Source: Clostridia bacterium (GTDB taxonomy: Bacteria > Bacillota > Clostridia > Oscillospirales > Acutalibacteraceae). From it: a stretch of 40,834 nucleotides of DNA. The notes under the pieces were generated by a model that was given only the letters and a program-made list of their open reading frames with translations, was not told where the DNA came from and searched no databases. This document shows, one piece after another, positions 25,170 through 33,873 of the stretch (positions within the stretch are counted from its first letter, which is position 1; each line of letters opens with the position of its first letter). The stretch is taken from assembly GCA_017465825.1 (NCBI GenBank), contig JAFTVI010000009.1, positions 1 through 40,834 of the forward strand, written 5' to 3'. The position numbers and the translations under genes are program-made.

Positions 25170-25952
25170 TCAGCGTCGGTTTTTGCCCTTACTACGCTTA
25201 TTCTCATTAGCTGATTTTGCTTTCTGCGCGGAACGTTTGAGAGCCGCAACCTCTTCCTTGCGAAGCTCTCTGTACTCGCCCGCTGAAAGAGAACCTAACT
25301 TGAGCGAGCCTATTGAAATTCTTTTAAGTCGCACGGTTTCAAGACCTACCGCCTCGCACATTTTGCGTATCTGCCTGTTTCTGCCCTCGTGAATGGTAAT
25401 CTGCAGAACGCTTCTGCCGTCACCCTCGGACATAACCTGAACAGACGCAGGCATAGTCTTTTTGCCGTCGATAACCACACCCGATGAAAGCTCAACAAGC
25501 TGAGCCTCGTCCGCCATAGGCTTTACGCTGACACGGTATGTTTTGGACACGTGCATTGAAGGATGTGTGAGCATATTTGCGAACTCACCGTCATTTGTAA
25601 AAAGCAGTAAGCCTTCGGAATCCTTATCAAGCCTGCCTACGGGATAAATACGTTCGGGAATATCTGAAACAAGCTCCGCCACGCATTTTCTGCCCATTTC
25701 GTCGCTCATAGTCGTAACATAGCCTCTGGGCTTGTTTATCATTATGTAAATATTTTCACTTTTCTGTGCAGGAACGATTTTTTCACCCGAAACCGTAACA
25801 AGGTCGTATCGGGGGTCAACCTTATCACCCAATGTTGCAGGATGACCGTTAACTCTTACCTTTCCTCTTTCTATAAGCTCCTCGGATTTGCGTCTTGATG
25901 CAACGCCGTTTTCTGCAAGGAACTTCTGCAAACGAATTTTGTTATCCGCCAT
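25170..25952 (-). CDS. rluB: 23S rRNA pseudouridine synthase, RluB/RsuA family
   Basis: A 260-residue pseudouridine synthase has an N-terminal S4 RNA-binding domain (IRLQKFLAENGVASRRKSEELI) and the catalytic signature PVGRLDKDSEGLLLFTNDGE, whose aspartate is the nucleophile. By position and similarity it should modify U2605 of 23S rRNA. ATG at 25952 is preferred; it overlaps the end of dacF by 11 bases and uses GGTGG in the dacF 3' end. The tail after residue 240 is lysine/arginine-rich and probably binds RNA. Confidence 0.92.
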   Translation of the reverse strand: MADNKIRLQKFLAENGVASRRKSEELIERGKVRVNGHPATLGDKVDPRYDLVTVSGEKIVPAQKSENIYIMINKPRGYVTTMSDEMGRKCVAELVSDIPERIYPVGRLDKDSEGLLLFTNDGEFANMLTHPSMHVSKTYRVSVKPMADEAQLVELSSGVVIDGKKTMPASVQVMSEGDGRSVLQITIHEGRNRQIRKMCEAVGLETVRLKRISIGSLKLGSLSAGEYRELRKEEVAALKRSAQKAKSANENKRSKGKNRR

Positions 25953-27084
25953 TTTTCCACCATCTGTCAAGCAGACTTAAAAGTCTGTCTGTAAAATTTA
26001 TTTTTTCTTCTTTTATTATATCAGCCTGTCTGTCTGCCGTAAGAGGCACACTCGCAAGCAATTTTTCACCGATATAATACTCCGCCATGCCTATTATATC
26101 GCCCTCGGCAACGGGAGCATACAAAAATTTTTGAAGATATATTTTTCTTGTAATACCTGCCTGATTTTCTTCTGATACGGCAAGTGCGATATCTGCACAT
26201 TCAATGCCGACCTGTGATACATCCGAGCCGATTACGGGCACGCTGTACTGAGAAAAATCCGTATCAGCCGAAACCGTATCAACACATTCAAAGCCGTAAT
26301 CGAGCATTTTTCTGTGGTCGTTCCAATCGTCACCGGCGTTGAGAGTTACGGCAATGAGCGTAACGCCGTCCCTTTCCGCCGCGCTTACAAGGCATCTTCC
26401 GCTTTTTTTTGTAAAGCCTGTTTTAACGCCGAAGCATCCCTCATACTCCTTGATAAGCCTGTTATGATTGGAAAGCGTAACGGTTTTTCCGGAACTTATA
26501 AAATCTGCGTTATACGTGCTTTGTGAGCATATGTTTACGAAATCGGGATTTTCAAGGGCATAAGCTGTAAGCAGTGCCATATCATAAGCCGTTGTGTAAT
26601 GATTATCATCGTCAAGCCCCGACGGAGTGACAAAAGAGGTATTTTCCATACCGATTTCCTTTGCCTTTTTGTTCATCATATCAGCAAAAGCCTCAAAACT
26701 GCCGCCTATGGCAAGTGCAACGGCATTTGCCGCGTCGTTGCCCGATTCAAGCAGCATACAGTAAACCAGATTTTCAAGAGTTATTCTGTCGCCTGCTTCA
26801 AGCCCTGAGGAAGTGCCTTCAACATCCGCCATTTCTTCGGTTATTTCAACCACTCTGTGAGGTGTGTTACATTCAAGAGCTATGAGTGACGTCATTATCT
26901 TGGTTGTGCTTGCCATTGAACGGACGTCATCAGCGTTCTTTTCAAAAATCACTTCGCCTGTCTGGGTACAATAGACGACCGCGCTCAGTGCGGACAGCTC
27001 CTCTGCATCAAGAGCCGCACAGTCAATAGAGAAGATTACAAGAAATGCCAAAATATTTATAACACAAATTAACTTTTTAAACAT
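25942..27084 (-). CDS. dacF: D-alanyl-D-alanine carboxypeptidase (DacF/PBP5 type)
   Basis: This penicillin-binding protein trims the terminal D-Ala from peptidoglycan pentapeptides. A signal peptide (about 1-24) leads to the SxxK motif STTK (S59-K62), SGN (114-116) and KTG (221-223). A beta-rich PBP5 C-terminal domain and an amphipathic tail (LLSLLDRWWKNGG) likely hold it at the membrane. ATG at 27084 (380 residues) is chosen over GTG at 27093 because of the GGCGGTGG site. Linkage to gerW and scpAB fits a sporulation-associated DacF, but a vegetative role is equally possible. Its ribosome binding site lies in a strong hairpin. Confidence 0.92.
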   Translation of the reverse strand: MFKKLICVINILAFLVIFSIDCAALDAEELSALSAVVYCTQTGEVIFEKNADDVRSMASTTKIMTSLIALECNTPHRVVEITEEMADVEGTSSGLEAGDRITLENLVYCMLLESGNDAANAVALAIGGSFEAFADMMNKKAKEIGMENTSFVTPSGLDDDNHYTTAYDMALLTAYALENPDFVNICSQSTYNADFISSGKTVTLSNHNRLIKEYEGCFGVKTGFTKKSGRCLVSAAERDGVTLIAVTLNAGDDWNDHRKMLDYGFECVDTVSADTDFSQYSVPVIGSDVSQVGIECADIALAVSEENQAGITRKIYLQKFLYAPVAEGDIIGMAEYYIGEKLLASVPLTADRQADIIKEEKINFTDRLLSLLDRWWKNGG

Positions 27085-27089
27085 ACCAA

Positions 27090-27122
27090 CCACCGCCTAC
27101 ATAAAAATTATGTAAGCGGCGG
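27090..27122 (-). promoter_or_regulatory. hairpin that contains the dacF ribosome binding site
   Basis: On the minus strand CCGCCGCTTACATAA and TTATGTAGGCGGTGG form a 15-base-pair stem (two G-U pairs) with a 3-base loop. The 3' arm is the dacF ribosome binding site and ends 5 bases before the ATG. No T run follows, so it is a poor terminator and more likely a translation control element or an RNA-processing site in the 54-base gerW-dacF gap. Confidence 0.65.
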
Positions 27123-27138
27123 CAAAATAATGACTTCG

Positions 27139-27546
27139 TTATTCGGTTTCAACAACAACATCAATTTCGGTTTCGGTCTTTTTCTGCTTTTCCATAAAGC
27201 CTGTTACCTTATCAAACATTTCGGGAATAAGGTTAACTGCACGCTCTGCCGCATTGTCGGAAGCTGTGATGTGCTTGATTGTAACCTCCCCCTTATTGCA
27301 GACAAGGAAAGCAACGGGATTGATAGTGATACCTGCTCCGCCGCCGCCGCCGAAAAGCTCAACGCTGTTTCTTGAGGGGAAGTCAGAACCGCCTGATGCA
27401 AAGCCGTAAGTAACCTTTGAAATGGGGATAATGGTAATATCTGCATTTACATTGATAGGCTCACCTACGATAGTGCTTACGTCTACAAGATCACGTACTC
27501 TTTCGATTGTTGTTGCAAGAATTTTTTCTGCTGATTGGTTTTTCAT
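27139..27546 (-). CDS. gerW: GerW/YtfJ-family sporulation protein
   Basis: The protein is 135 residues long. In Bacillus, GerW (YtfJ) is made in the forespore and is needed for normal L-alanine germination. The conserved region VGEPINVNADITIIPISKVTYGF and the glycine-rich FGGGGGAGITINPVAFL are family hallmarks. The pair with a DUF2953 gene directly upstream (3-base gap) is also seen in Bacillus. Presence of this gene suggests a spore-forming lineage, though the family also occurs outside spore formers. Confidence 0.9.
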   Translation of the reverse strand: MKNQSAEKILATTIERVRDLVDVSTIVGEPINVNADITIIPISKVTYGFASGGSDFPSRNSVELFGGGGGAGITINPVAFLVCNKGEVTIKHITASDNAAERAVNLIPEMFDKVTGFMEKQKKTETEIDVVVETE

Positions 27547-27549
27547 AAT

Positions 27550-28281
27550 TTATGCACCGCTCTCTGATATATTTTGATTTTCATTATTTGTGTTTTTCTG
27601 TGCCGTCTGAGCTGTTTCGGGCTGTTTTGTCATACTCTTGAACACCCGTATACCGACCTTGAAAACAGCTGCAAAAGCAAACAGCAATACTGCGTTTATA
27701 AGCTTTCTCGGATTGAGTGAAAGCTCCATAACAAAGGCGTACTTGTTAAAGCTGCCGCCTATGTAATCGGGATTGATGTTAACGGCATATTTTTTGACGT
27801 TACAGTTTGCGCACACAGCTCCCGTAACGGGAAAAACTCTGTAACACATTTTGCCGTATTCCTCTGCGGTCTGCGCCGCATCACTTTTTGAAACGATAAT
27901 GTCAAGTATCATTTCATCAATAACAAAAGAATTTACAAACCGTCTGCCGAATCTGCCTGTGATTGCAAGCAGTTTTTTAAGAATCTGAATAATACCCTCG
28001 ATTCTTTCATTTTCATAAAAGTTTTTTAAGGGATTGGGACCCTTCGGCTTAGGCTCTTTGGGAGCTGACTGCTCTTTTGCAGGTGTTTCCTGCTTTGCGG
28101 GCGCAGGCTTTTTTTCCTTAGACTGTTTTTCGGGTGCAGGAATCAGGGGAATTTTTATAAACGCCCAGGATGCGTATGCAGTCAGTTCATCCGCCTCGTA
28201 CTGAATATGAATGTGCGCCCTGATACTGAGTATCAATGCAAACAGAATTATTATGCCTGCTATTATAGGTAACGCTGTCAA
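27550..28281 (-). CDS. DUF2953 membrane protein
   Basis: A 243-residue protein begins with a hydrophobic N-terminal segment (about 3-20) and the DUF2953 opening HIHIQYEADELTAYASWAFIKIPL. A Lys/Pro/Glu-rich low-complexity linker (about 50-88) follows, then the conserved region FVIDEMILDIIVSKSDAAQTAEEYG. A second hydrophobic segment lies around 200-215. The function is unknown; DUF2953 (YtfI) genes are regularly paired with gerW/ytfJ. The start is TTG at 28281 with AAGGAGG 7-8 bases upstream. Confidence 0.82.
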   Translation of the reverse strand: MTALPIIAGIIILFALILSIRAHIHIQYEADELTAYASWAFIKIPLIPAPEKQSKEKKPAPAKQETPAKEQSAPKEPKPKGPNPLKNFYENERIEGIIQILKKLLAITGRFGRRFVNSFVIDEMILDIIVSKSDAAQTAEEYGKMCYRVFPVTGAVCANCNVKKYAVNINPDYIGGSFNKYAFVMELSLNPRKLINAVLLFAFAAVFKVGIRVFKSMTKQPETAQTAQKNTNNENQNISESGA

Positions 28282-28315
28282 GCCTTCGCCTCCTTCACAT
28301 AAATTTTTATTTTAA

Positions 28316-28900
28316 TTAAATCAAGGACATTTGTCCGTCAAAATCCTCTTCATCCTCTTTATCGGAGGGCAGAGGCTCATCCCTTGCGGGAAGCTCGGGA
28401 AGCTCGTCCAACGAAGACATTTCAAAGCATCTTAAAAAGTTATCCGTAGTACAGTATAACAGAGGTCTGCCGGGTAAGTCAAGCCTTCCGTTTTCCCTTA
28501 TAAGATTGCGCTGACAAAGTGTTGCGATAACACCCGAACAGTCAACGCCGCGCACCTGCTCTATAAATGCCTTTGTAACAGGCTGATTATAGGCAACTAT
28601 TGCAAGCACCTCAAATGCCGCCGCAGACAGCGGAGTATTTTTCTTTATGCTCAGCACGGCTCTTATCTGTGGCGCGTACTCCTCTTTTGTGGCAAACTGA
28701 TATTTGCCGTTAAGATTGAGTAGCTCAATTCCGTGCTCATCGCCTTTATACTTTTCCTGAAGAGCAACAAGACATTCTTCAAGACTTTCTTTATCGACAA
28801 GCAGAATTTTTGCTGTTTTTTCAACATCAATCGGCTCACCCGATGCAAAAAGCACGGCTTCGGCAACCGCCTGTAAGCTTTTACTGTCCGTTTTCTTCAT
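28316..28900 (-). CDS. scpB: segregation and condensation protein B
   Basis: ScpB is the winged-helix kite subunit that joins ScpA and SMC in the condensin complex. The 194-residue protein starts with LQAVAEAVLFASGEPIDVEK and has AAFEVLAIVAYNQPVTKAFIEQVRGVDC, both typical. An acidic tail (after about 165) is common in the family. It overlaps the end of scpA by 20 bases and its purine-rich site touches the ATG, so it likely depends on translational coupling to scpA. Confidence 0.95.
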   Translation of the reverse strand: MKKTDSKSLQAVAEAVLFASGEPIDVEKTAKILLVDKESLEECLVALQEKYKGDEHGIELLNLNGKYQFATKEEYAPQIRAVLSIKKNTPLSAAAFEVLAIVAYNQPVTKAFIEQVRGVDCSGVIATLCQRNLIRENGRLDLPGRPLLYCTTDNFLRCFEMSSLDELPELPARDEPLPSDKEDEEDFDGQMSLI

Positions 28901-29612
28901 CCCCTCTCTGTGTCAGATCAAGCTCGACACTCAGATTCTCGTTTTCGCCCGACAAAAACACCTTTCCGTTCTTAGCCATTTCAAGAATTGCAAGAAACGT
29001 TGCAACAAGCTCCGAACGGCTTTTTGCCATTGAAAACACGTCAAAAACCTTCATTTTGCCCGCTCTAGACAAAACGGAGTAAATATTATCAATTTTTACA
29101 GATACGGAAACCACCGCTTTTTCAACTATTTCCTTGAAAGAATCCTCGGGGACAGGCAGCTTGCGCAGCTTTTTGCCTGCGGCGTTTATGTAAGCGGAAT
29201 AAAGCTCAAGGGCATCGTGCAGACGGGAATAGGTCATATCTGCCTCAATTTCCATAGGGTCTCGGATTAATTTATCCGTACCGCCCGACTGCTTTGAGAG
29301 CTTTTCTGCCATCAACTTGCAGTCACGGTACTCCATAAGCTCGCCCGTAAGCTCTTTTTTCAGCTGTTCCGCCTCTTCATAAACAGGCAGAAGCGAAACG
29401 GTTTTTATATAAACAAGCCTTGCCGCCATTTCGAGAAATTCGCTGGCAATTTCCATATTCTCGTCCTGCATACGCTGAACATATGCAATATACTGCTCCA
29501 CAAGCTCAAAAATGGGAATATCGTTGATATTCAGCTTGTGCTTTGATATAAGATGCAGTAACAAATCAAGAGGTCCTTCAAAAACCTCGGTTTTATATTG
29601 TATCTTTTCCAT
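28881..29612 (-). CDS. scpA: segregation and condensation protein A
   Basis: ScpA is the kleisin that bridges the SMC heads. The N-terminal KTEVFEGPLDLLLHLISKHKLNINDIPI and ASEFLEMAARLVYIKTVSLLP are diagnostic. The C-terminal winged helix (about 185-230) contains FLAILEMAKNGKVFL. It is 243 residues long, a normal size. It lies 3 bases after the M50 protease gene and overlaps scpB. Confidence 0.96.
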   Translation of the reverse strand: MEKIQYKTEVFEGPLDLLLHLISKHKLNINDIPIFELVEQYIAYVQRMQDENMEIASEFLEMAARLVYIKTVSLLPVYEEAEQLKKELTGELMEYRDCKLMAEKLSKQSGGTDKLIRDPMEIEADMTYSRLHDALELYSAYINAAGKKLRKLPVPEDSFKEIVEKAVVSVSVKIDNIYSVLSRAGKMKVFDVFSMAKSRSELVATFLAILEMAKNGKVFLSGENENLSVELDLTQRGDEENGQ

Positions 29613-29615
29613 ATT

Positions 29616-30314
29616 TTATAAAATTCCCGTAAGAGTAAAGGGCAAGCTTGCAACCCAGTTAAGTCCGCTGTAAACGATGTCTGACAGCCACATAAGAGGT
29701 TTTGAAAGAACACCTATCCACAAAAGAACGAACAATGCAAGACGGATGTATCTTTCATATCTCATTACTGTGTAATAATATTTTTCGGGGAGTATAAGGT
29801 TAAAAATTCTTGAGCCGTCAAGGGGCGGAATTGGAAGAAGATTGAACACAGCAAGTGAAATATTGATTGACGCCGCATAAATAAAGAAGTACGCAAGAAC
29901 CGTATAAACTGCAACGGGAATGCCTGCTTTTACAAAAAGCACATCAACCACTGTTTTGCAAACAAGGAAGATAAATGCCATTATGAGGTTGGATACAGGA
30001 CCTGCAAGAGCAACGAGAGCAAAGCTCTTTCTGCCGTTTTTAAGATTGTGCATATTGACAGATACGGGTCTTGCATAGCCGAAGCCTACAAGAAAAATCA
30101 TTATTGCGCCTATGGGGTCGATATGTGCCATAGGTCTTAATGTAAGTCTGCCTGCAAGTCGGGGTGTATCGTCGCCCAATCTTACAGCCATCCAAGCGTG
30201 TGCATACTCGTGCACGGGAAGAGTGCAGAATATTACAAACAGAATAGACGCCGCCTGAATAAATATCATCTCATACTGACCGGATGATATATAATCCATA
30301 ATATCAAATAACAT
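29616..30314 (-). CDS. site-2-protease-type membrane metalloprotease (M50)
   Basis: A 232-residue integral membrane protein has the intramembrane zinc motif HEYAH (H35, E36, H39) and the second motif NLLPIPPLDGSRIF, whose aspartate is the third zinc ligand. It matches the small YwhC-like branch of site-2 proteases without a PDZ domain. The substrate is unknown. ATG at 30314 (AAGGAG site 7 bases upstream, overlapping the prmC stop) is preferred over a start 21 codons further upstream inside prmC. The order prmC-M50-scpA is common in Clostridia. Confidence 0.9.
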   Translation of the reverse strand: MLFDIMDYISSGQYEMIFIQAASILFVIFCTLPVHEYAHAWMAVRLGDDTPRLAGRLTLRPMAHIDPIGAIMIFLVGFGYARPVSVNMHNLKNGRKSFALVALAGPVSNLIMAFIFLVCKTVVDVLFVKAGIPVAVYTVLAYFFIYAASINISLAVFNLLPIPPLDGSRIFNLILPEKYYYTVMRYERYIRLALFVLLWIGVLSKPLMWLSDIVYSGLNWVASLPFTLTGIL

Positions 30315-30318
30315 AATA

Positions 30319-31161
30319 TTACTCCTTAGTACCCGACACAAAACGGTCAACGCCGTACAGATCGGGCTGAATTTCAAAGGAAAAGCCTTTGATGTCTTCT
30401 ATAATACTGCAAATGCTCTCAGGCTGACCTTCGCCGCTTTCAAGCATATAAAAGCCGCCGTTTTTAAGCTTGGGAAGCCATTTTTCACATATGGCTCTGT
30501 AAAAGCAAAGTCCGTCCCCCTCGGCTACGATAGCCTCTTTCGGCTCAAAGAAAATTTCACGCTGTAAAGAAACAAATTCCTCTTCGGTAACGTAAGGGGG
30601 ATTGCTCAGAATCACATCGGGCAAGGGCAGATTGCCGTTGAATCCGCTGAAAATATCACAGTCAAGAACCGTAACGTTTTCAAGCGACAGCAATGCCGTA
30701 TTCTCCCGACTGCAATCAAGTGCCGCAGGTGAAATATCAAAAAGATACACCTTACATTGGGGATTATTGGCGGCAACGCTCAAGCCTATACAGCCGGAGC
30801 CTGTGCACAGGTCAAACACAACCGCATTTTTCTTATTTTTTAAGAATTTATTAGCTTCGTAAACAATCTGTTCGGTTTCGGGACGGGGAATAAGAACTCC
30901 CTCATTAACCTTGAATGTATAGCCGTAAAAATCCCATTCACCGATTATATACTGCAAGGGATAGCCGCCTGCGCGCTTTTCAACAAGTGCGTCGAACCGA
31001 TTCAGCTTGTTTTTATCCAATTCTCTTTCGGGTGAAATAAGAATATCGTTTTTAGAAAGCCCGAAAACATATTTCACAAGCTCGTATGCATCCGTTTCGG
31101 GAGCATCGGAGCAAATCAGCTTATCAGCAGTATTTTTTATAAGATTTTTTATGTTTGTCAT
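30319..31161 (-). CDS. prmC: peptide chain release factor N5-glutamine methyltransferase
   Basis: PrmC (HemK) methylates the glutamine of the GGQ motif in release factors RF1 and RF2. In 280 residues there is an N-terminal helical domain (about 1-75), the SAM loop VFDLCTGSGCIGLSVA (115-130) and the catalytic NPPY at 187-190. The start overlaps the DUF1385 stop codon as ATGA. Its common neighbour prfA is not present; the M50 protease gene follows instead. Confidence 0.95.
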   Translation of the reverse strand: MTNIKNLIKNTADKLICSDAPETDAYELVKYVFGLSKNDILISPERELDKNKLNRFDALVEKRAGGYPLQYIIGEWDFYGYTFKVNEGVLIPRPETEQIVYEANKFLKNKKNAVVFDLCTGSGCIGLSVAANNPQCKVYLFDISPAALDCSRENTALLSLENVTVLDCDIFSGFNGNLPLPDVILSNPPYVTEEEFVSLQREIFFEPKEAIVAEGDGLCFYRAICEKWLPKLKNGGFYMLESGEGQPESICSIIEDIKGFSFEIQPDLYGVDRFVSGTKE

Positions 31162-32225
31162 TCTGCGGATTCACCGTTTTCGGGTGTTTCCTCTGTCTTT
31201 AAATACTCGCTGACAGAGTCCGTACCCTCAACAACAGCCTTCAACGCAACGATACCTACTTCAATCATAGAATCGTCGGGTTCAACAGTGGTGAGTCTTT
31301 GCATCCACAGACCGGGCGCGGTAAGGGCACGGATAATTTTATTATCGTGCTTGCCCGAATATTTAAGAAGCTCATAGCTGATACCCATTATGAGCGGCAT
31401 AATAAGTATTTTGATAATTGACCACGCCCAGGAAACATCAAGGATGTGAACGCCGCCGATTGTAAGTGACGGGAACTGATGAAGAATAAATGAAAGCAAG
31501 GATGATGCAAGAATACTCATTATAAGTATTATAAATATAAAGCTCGTGCCGCAACGGGGATGAAAACGCTTGTATTTTTTAACGTTTTCAACGGTAAGCT
31601 CCTCGCCTGCTTCGTAGCAGAAGATAGTTTTATGCTCAGCGCCGTGATACATAAACGTGCGCTTGATGTCCTTCATTTTTGACACAGCCGCAAGGTAGGC
31701 TATGAATATAACAACTCTGATAATACCTTCAAACAGCGGTCTTAATGCGTGACTGAGCAAAAACTCACTGAAAAGATACTGGTCAATAAGTCTTATAACG
31801 AATGAGGGAAGATACACAAACAGACCGAATGCAAGGGCAACGCCCAGCACCATAGCAACGGTTGTGATAACAGCCATCATTTTGGGTCCGAAGTGGTCAC
31901 TGAGCCATTTGTCGAGCTTGGACATTTCCTCTTCAGTTTCCTCAAGCTCAAGCTGACCTGAAAGCTCGGCTGATTCCATAAGGCTCTTGTAGCCGAGAAT
32001 CATAGATTCAATATAATTGACAATTCCCCTGAGAACGGGGATTTTAAACACGGGAATCTTATCCCTTATGTGCTTGTTCTCCTTTGGAACAACAGTAATC
32101 GTGCCGTCTGTTTTTCTTACGGCAATAGCCGCACCCTCGGGGCCGTTCATCATAATACCCTCAATAAGTGCCTGACCGCCTGCTTTGCCGAGGCGTTCAT
32201 TTTTCTGTGCATTTTTATATGCCAT
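31158..32225 (-). CDS. DUF1385 membrane protein (YqhQ-like)
   Basis: A 355-residue protein of the DUF1385 family starts with the conserved GGQALIEGIMMNGPEGAAIAVR. Several hydrophobic segments lie around 113-145, 160-180 and 220-290, and YHGAEHKTIFCYEAGEELTVENVKKYKRFHPRCGTSF-like sequence (around 192-230) is the family core, with conserved H, E, C residues. The molecular function is unknown to me. DUF1385 genes are regularly next to prmC. An AAAGGAGGAG site is formed by the last codons of the histidine kinase gene. Confidence 0.88.
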   Translation of the reverse strand: MAYKNAQKNERLGKAGGQALIEGIMMNGPEGAAIAVRKTDGTITVVPKENKHIRDKIPVFKIPVLRGIVNYIESMILGYKSLMESAELSGQLELEETEEEMSKLDKWLSDHFGPKMMAVITTVAMVLGVALAFGLFVYLPSFVIRLIDQYLFSEFLLSHALRPLFEGIIRVVIFIAYLAAVSKMKDIKRTFMYHGAEHKTIFCYEAGEELTVENVKKYKRFHPRCGTSFIFIILIMSILASSLLSFILHQFPSLTIGGVHILDVSWAWSIIKILIMPLIMGISYELLKYSGKHDNKIIRALTAPGLWMQRLTTVEPDDSMIEVGIVALKAVVEGTDSVSEYLKTEETPENGESAE

Positions 32226-32226
32226 T

Positions 32227-33654
32227 TTATTCTCCTCCTTTATCTATGGGCAAGGTAATGGAAACAACAGTTCCTCTGCCCGGTGTGCTTGCAAAGTCGA
32301 TAGTGCCGTTATGTAATGAAATAATTTCATCAACGACTGCAAGTCCTATACCCGAACCTCTTACGGACACATTGGCTTTGTAGAATTTTTCGGTAATATG
32401 GGGTAAATCCTCTTTTGAAATACCGCAGCCCGTGTCTGCAATGGATATAAAGACTTTATCATCATTTGTAAGCTCCGCAAAAACGGCTACCCTGCCGCCC
32501 TGCGAATTATATTTGAACGCATTGTCAAGAATGTTTGCAAAAACCTGTTTCATCAGATTTTTGTCCGCCGACATAGGAGCAGATATATCGGGACGACTGT
32601 ACACAATGGTAATGCCCTCACGCTTTGCTCTGTCGTTGAAAACATTGACTGCGCTGTCAAGCTCTTTTATAAGGTCGATAGGCTCTGCCCTTTTGACCAT
32701 TCTGCCACTCTGCATTTTGGAAAAGTCAAGCAGATCCTCAACAAGGCTGTAAAGTCTGTCAGACTCGCTGATGATAACGTCAATACCCTTTTCGGTAAGC
32801 TCTGCATCAGTGCCGCCTATGTCACGGATAGTTTCCGCCCAGCCTTTTATAGCGGTAAGTGGCGTTCTCAGCTCGTGCGAAACAGTGGAAATAAAGTCAT
32901 TTTTCACCGCATCTGCACGGGCAATCTCCTCGGACATATAGTTGACCGTTTCACACAGCTCGCTTATTTCGTCATTATTGCCGCTGTGATCCACTCTTGC
33001 ATTGAAATCGCCCTGAGCGATAAGCTTTGCTGTTTCGTTTATCTGCCCTACGGGGCGTACGATTGAACGGATGAAATATGCGCCCGACACGGCAACCATT
33101 GAAAGTGCGGCAAGGCTGAGAATTACTATAAGCAAGGTAAACATTATGTGCTGAGTGTCAAGGTCCTCCAAAGAAACAATAAGCCTTACAACGCCGGCAA
33201 CCGAACCGTCCGTATTGGTTATGGCAAGTGATTTTGCCATTATCTTTTCGCCGTTGCTGTTTCTGCCCGTCCAAATTTCAGTGCCTGATTCACTTGTAAG
33301 CGCAGCGGTATAGTCGGGCATATCTGCCGAATCGCTGACAGAAAAGCCTGCAGAAGTGACAATCAGATTGCCTGAACCGTCAACGACCCATACGTCCATA
33401 AGATAGCTGTAACCGAAATTTTCAACAAAATCTCTTGCGCCCTCTTCAAACATATAGTCGGTTGAATCAACATAGTTTTTGAAAAATGTCTGCACGGCGG
33501 ATTTCTGTACCTTTGAATCAATGGTGCTTTCCGCCATAGCATAGTAATAATCTTTAAGTGCCAGAGATGCGCTGACATCAACGATAACAAGCATAAGTAT
33601 AATTACAGTCAACGTATTGAGTATCCAGCGCTTGGTAATACCGCCTGTTTTCAT
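32227..33654 (-). CDS. sensor histidine kinase with HAMP domain
   Basis: A 475-residue membrane kinase has a first membrane segment at 10-32, an extracellular dCACHE/PAS-like sensor (about 33-168), a second segment at 171-195 and a HAMP linker to about 248. The dimerisation helix carries ISTVSHELRTPLTAI (phospho-acceptor H260), and the ATPase domain has NILDNAFKY, DTGCGI and SGIGLAVV boxes. It belongs to the PhoR/WalK-like group. ATG at 33654 is preferred to a TTG three codons upstream. It is separated from its partner response regulator by a palindromic repeat of about 200 bases, so its expression may be set below or apart from that of the regulator. The signal is unknown. Confidence 0.92.
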   Translation of the reverse strand: MKTGGITKRWILNTLTVIILMLVIVDVSASLALKDYYYAMAESTIDSKVQKSAVQTFFKNYVDSTDYMFEEGARDFVENFGYSYLMDVWVVDGSGNLIVTSAGFSVSDSADMPDYTAALTSESGTEIWTGRNSNGEKIMAKSLAITNTDGSVAGVVRLIVSLEDLDTQHIMFTLLIVILSLAALSMVAVSGAYFIRSIVRPVGQINETAKLIAQGDFNARVDHSGNNDEISELCETVNYMSEEIARADAVKNDFISTVSHELRTPLTAIKGWAETIRDIGGTDAELTEKGIDVIISESDRLYSLVEDLLDFSKMQSGRMVKRAEPIDLIKELDSAVNVFNDRAKREGITIVYSRPDISAPMSADKNLMKQVFANILDNAFKYNSQGGRVAVFAELTNDDKVFISIADTGCGISKEDLPHITEKFYKANVSVRGSGIGLAVVDEIISLHNGTIDFASTPGRGTVVSITLPIDKGGE

Positions 33655-33689
33655 TGATAACAACTCCGAATTATAATTAAGTAACTAAG

Positions 33690-33873
33690 AATGGCGATAT
33701 GTTGCTGACGCAACGCGATATATTTGTCGCGTCGCTCAAATGCGATATGATATAAATCCGCGTGCCGACAGGCACATATCGTATACGAATGTATATATCG
33801 CACCGTCAGGTATATCGCAAATCCGTTTACGGATTTATATCGCTGAAATAATTTACCTGCGGTAAATTATTTC
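33690..33873. repeat. palindromic GCGATAT repeat between regulator and kinase genes
   Basis: Three GCGATAT units (near 33694, 33717 and 33743) are matched by three ATATCGC units on the right (near 33805, 33823 and 33836), giving a large inverted structure. Inner hairpins include TTGCTGACGCAA, GTGCCGACAGGCAC and AAATCCGTTTACGGATTT. The right end is a perfect 13-base-pair hairpin, GAAATAATTTACC-TGC-GGTAAATTATTTC (33845-33873), touching the response regulator stop codon. The element has no coding capacity and differs in sequence from the repeats in the first 12 kb. Confidence 0.75.
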
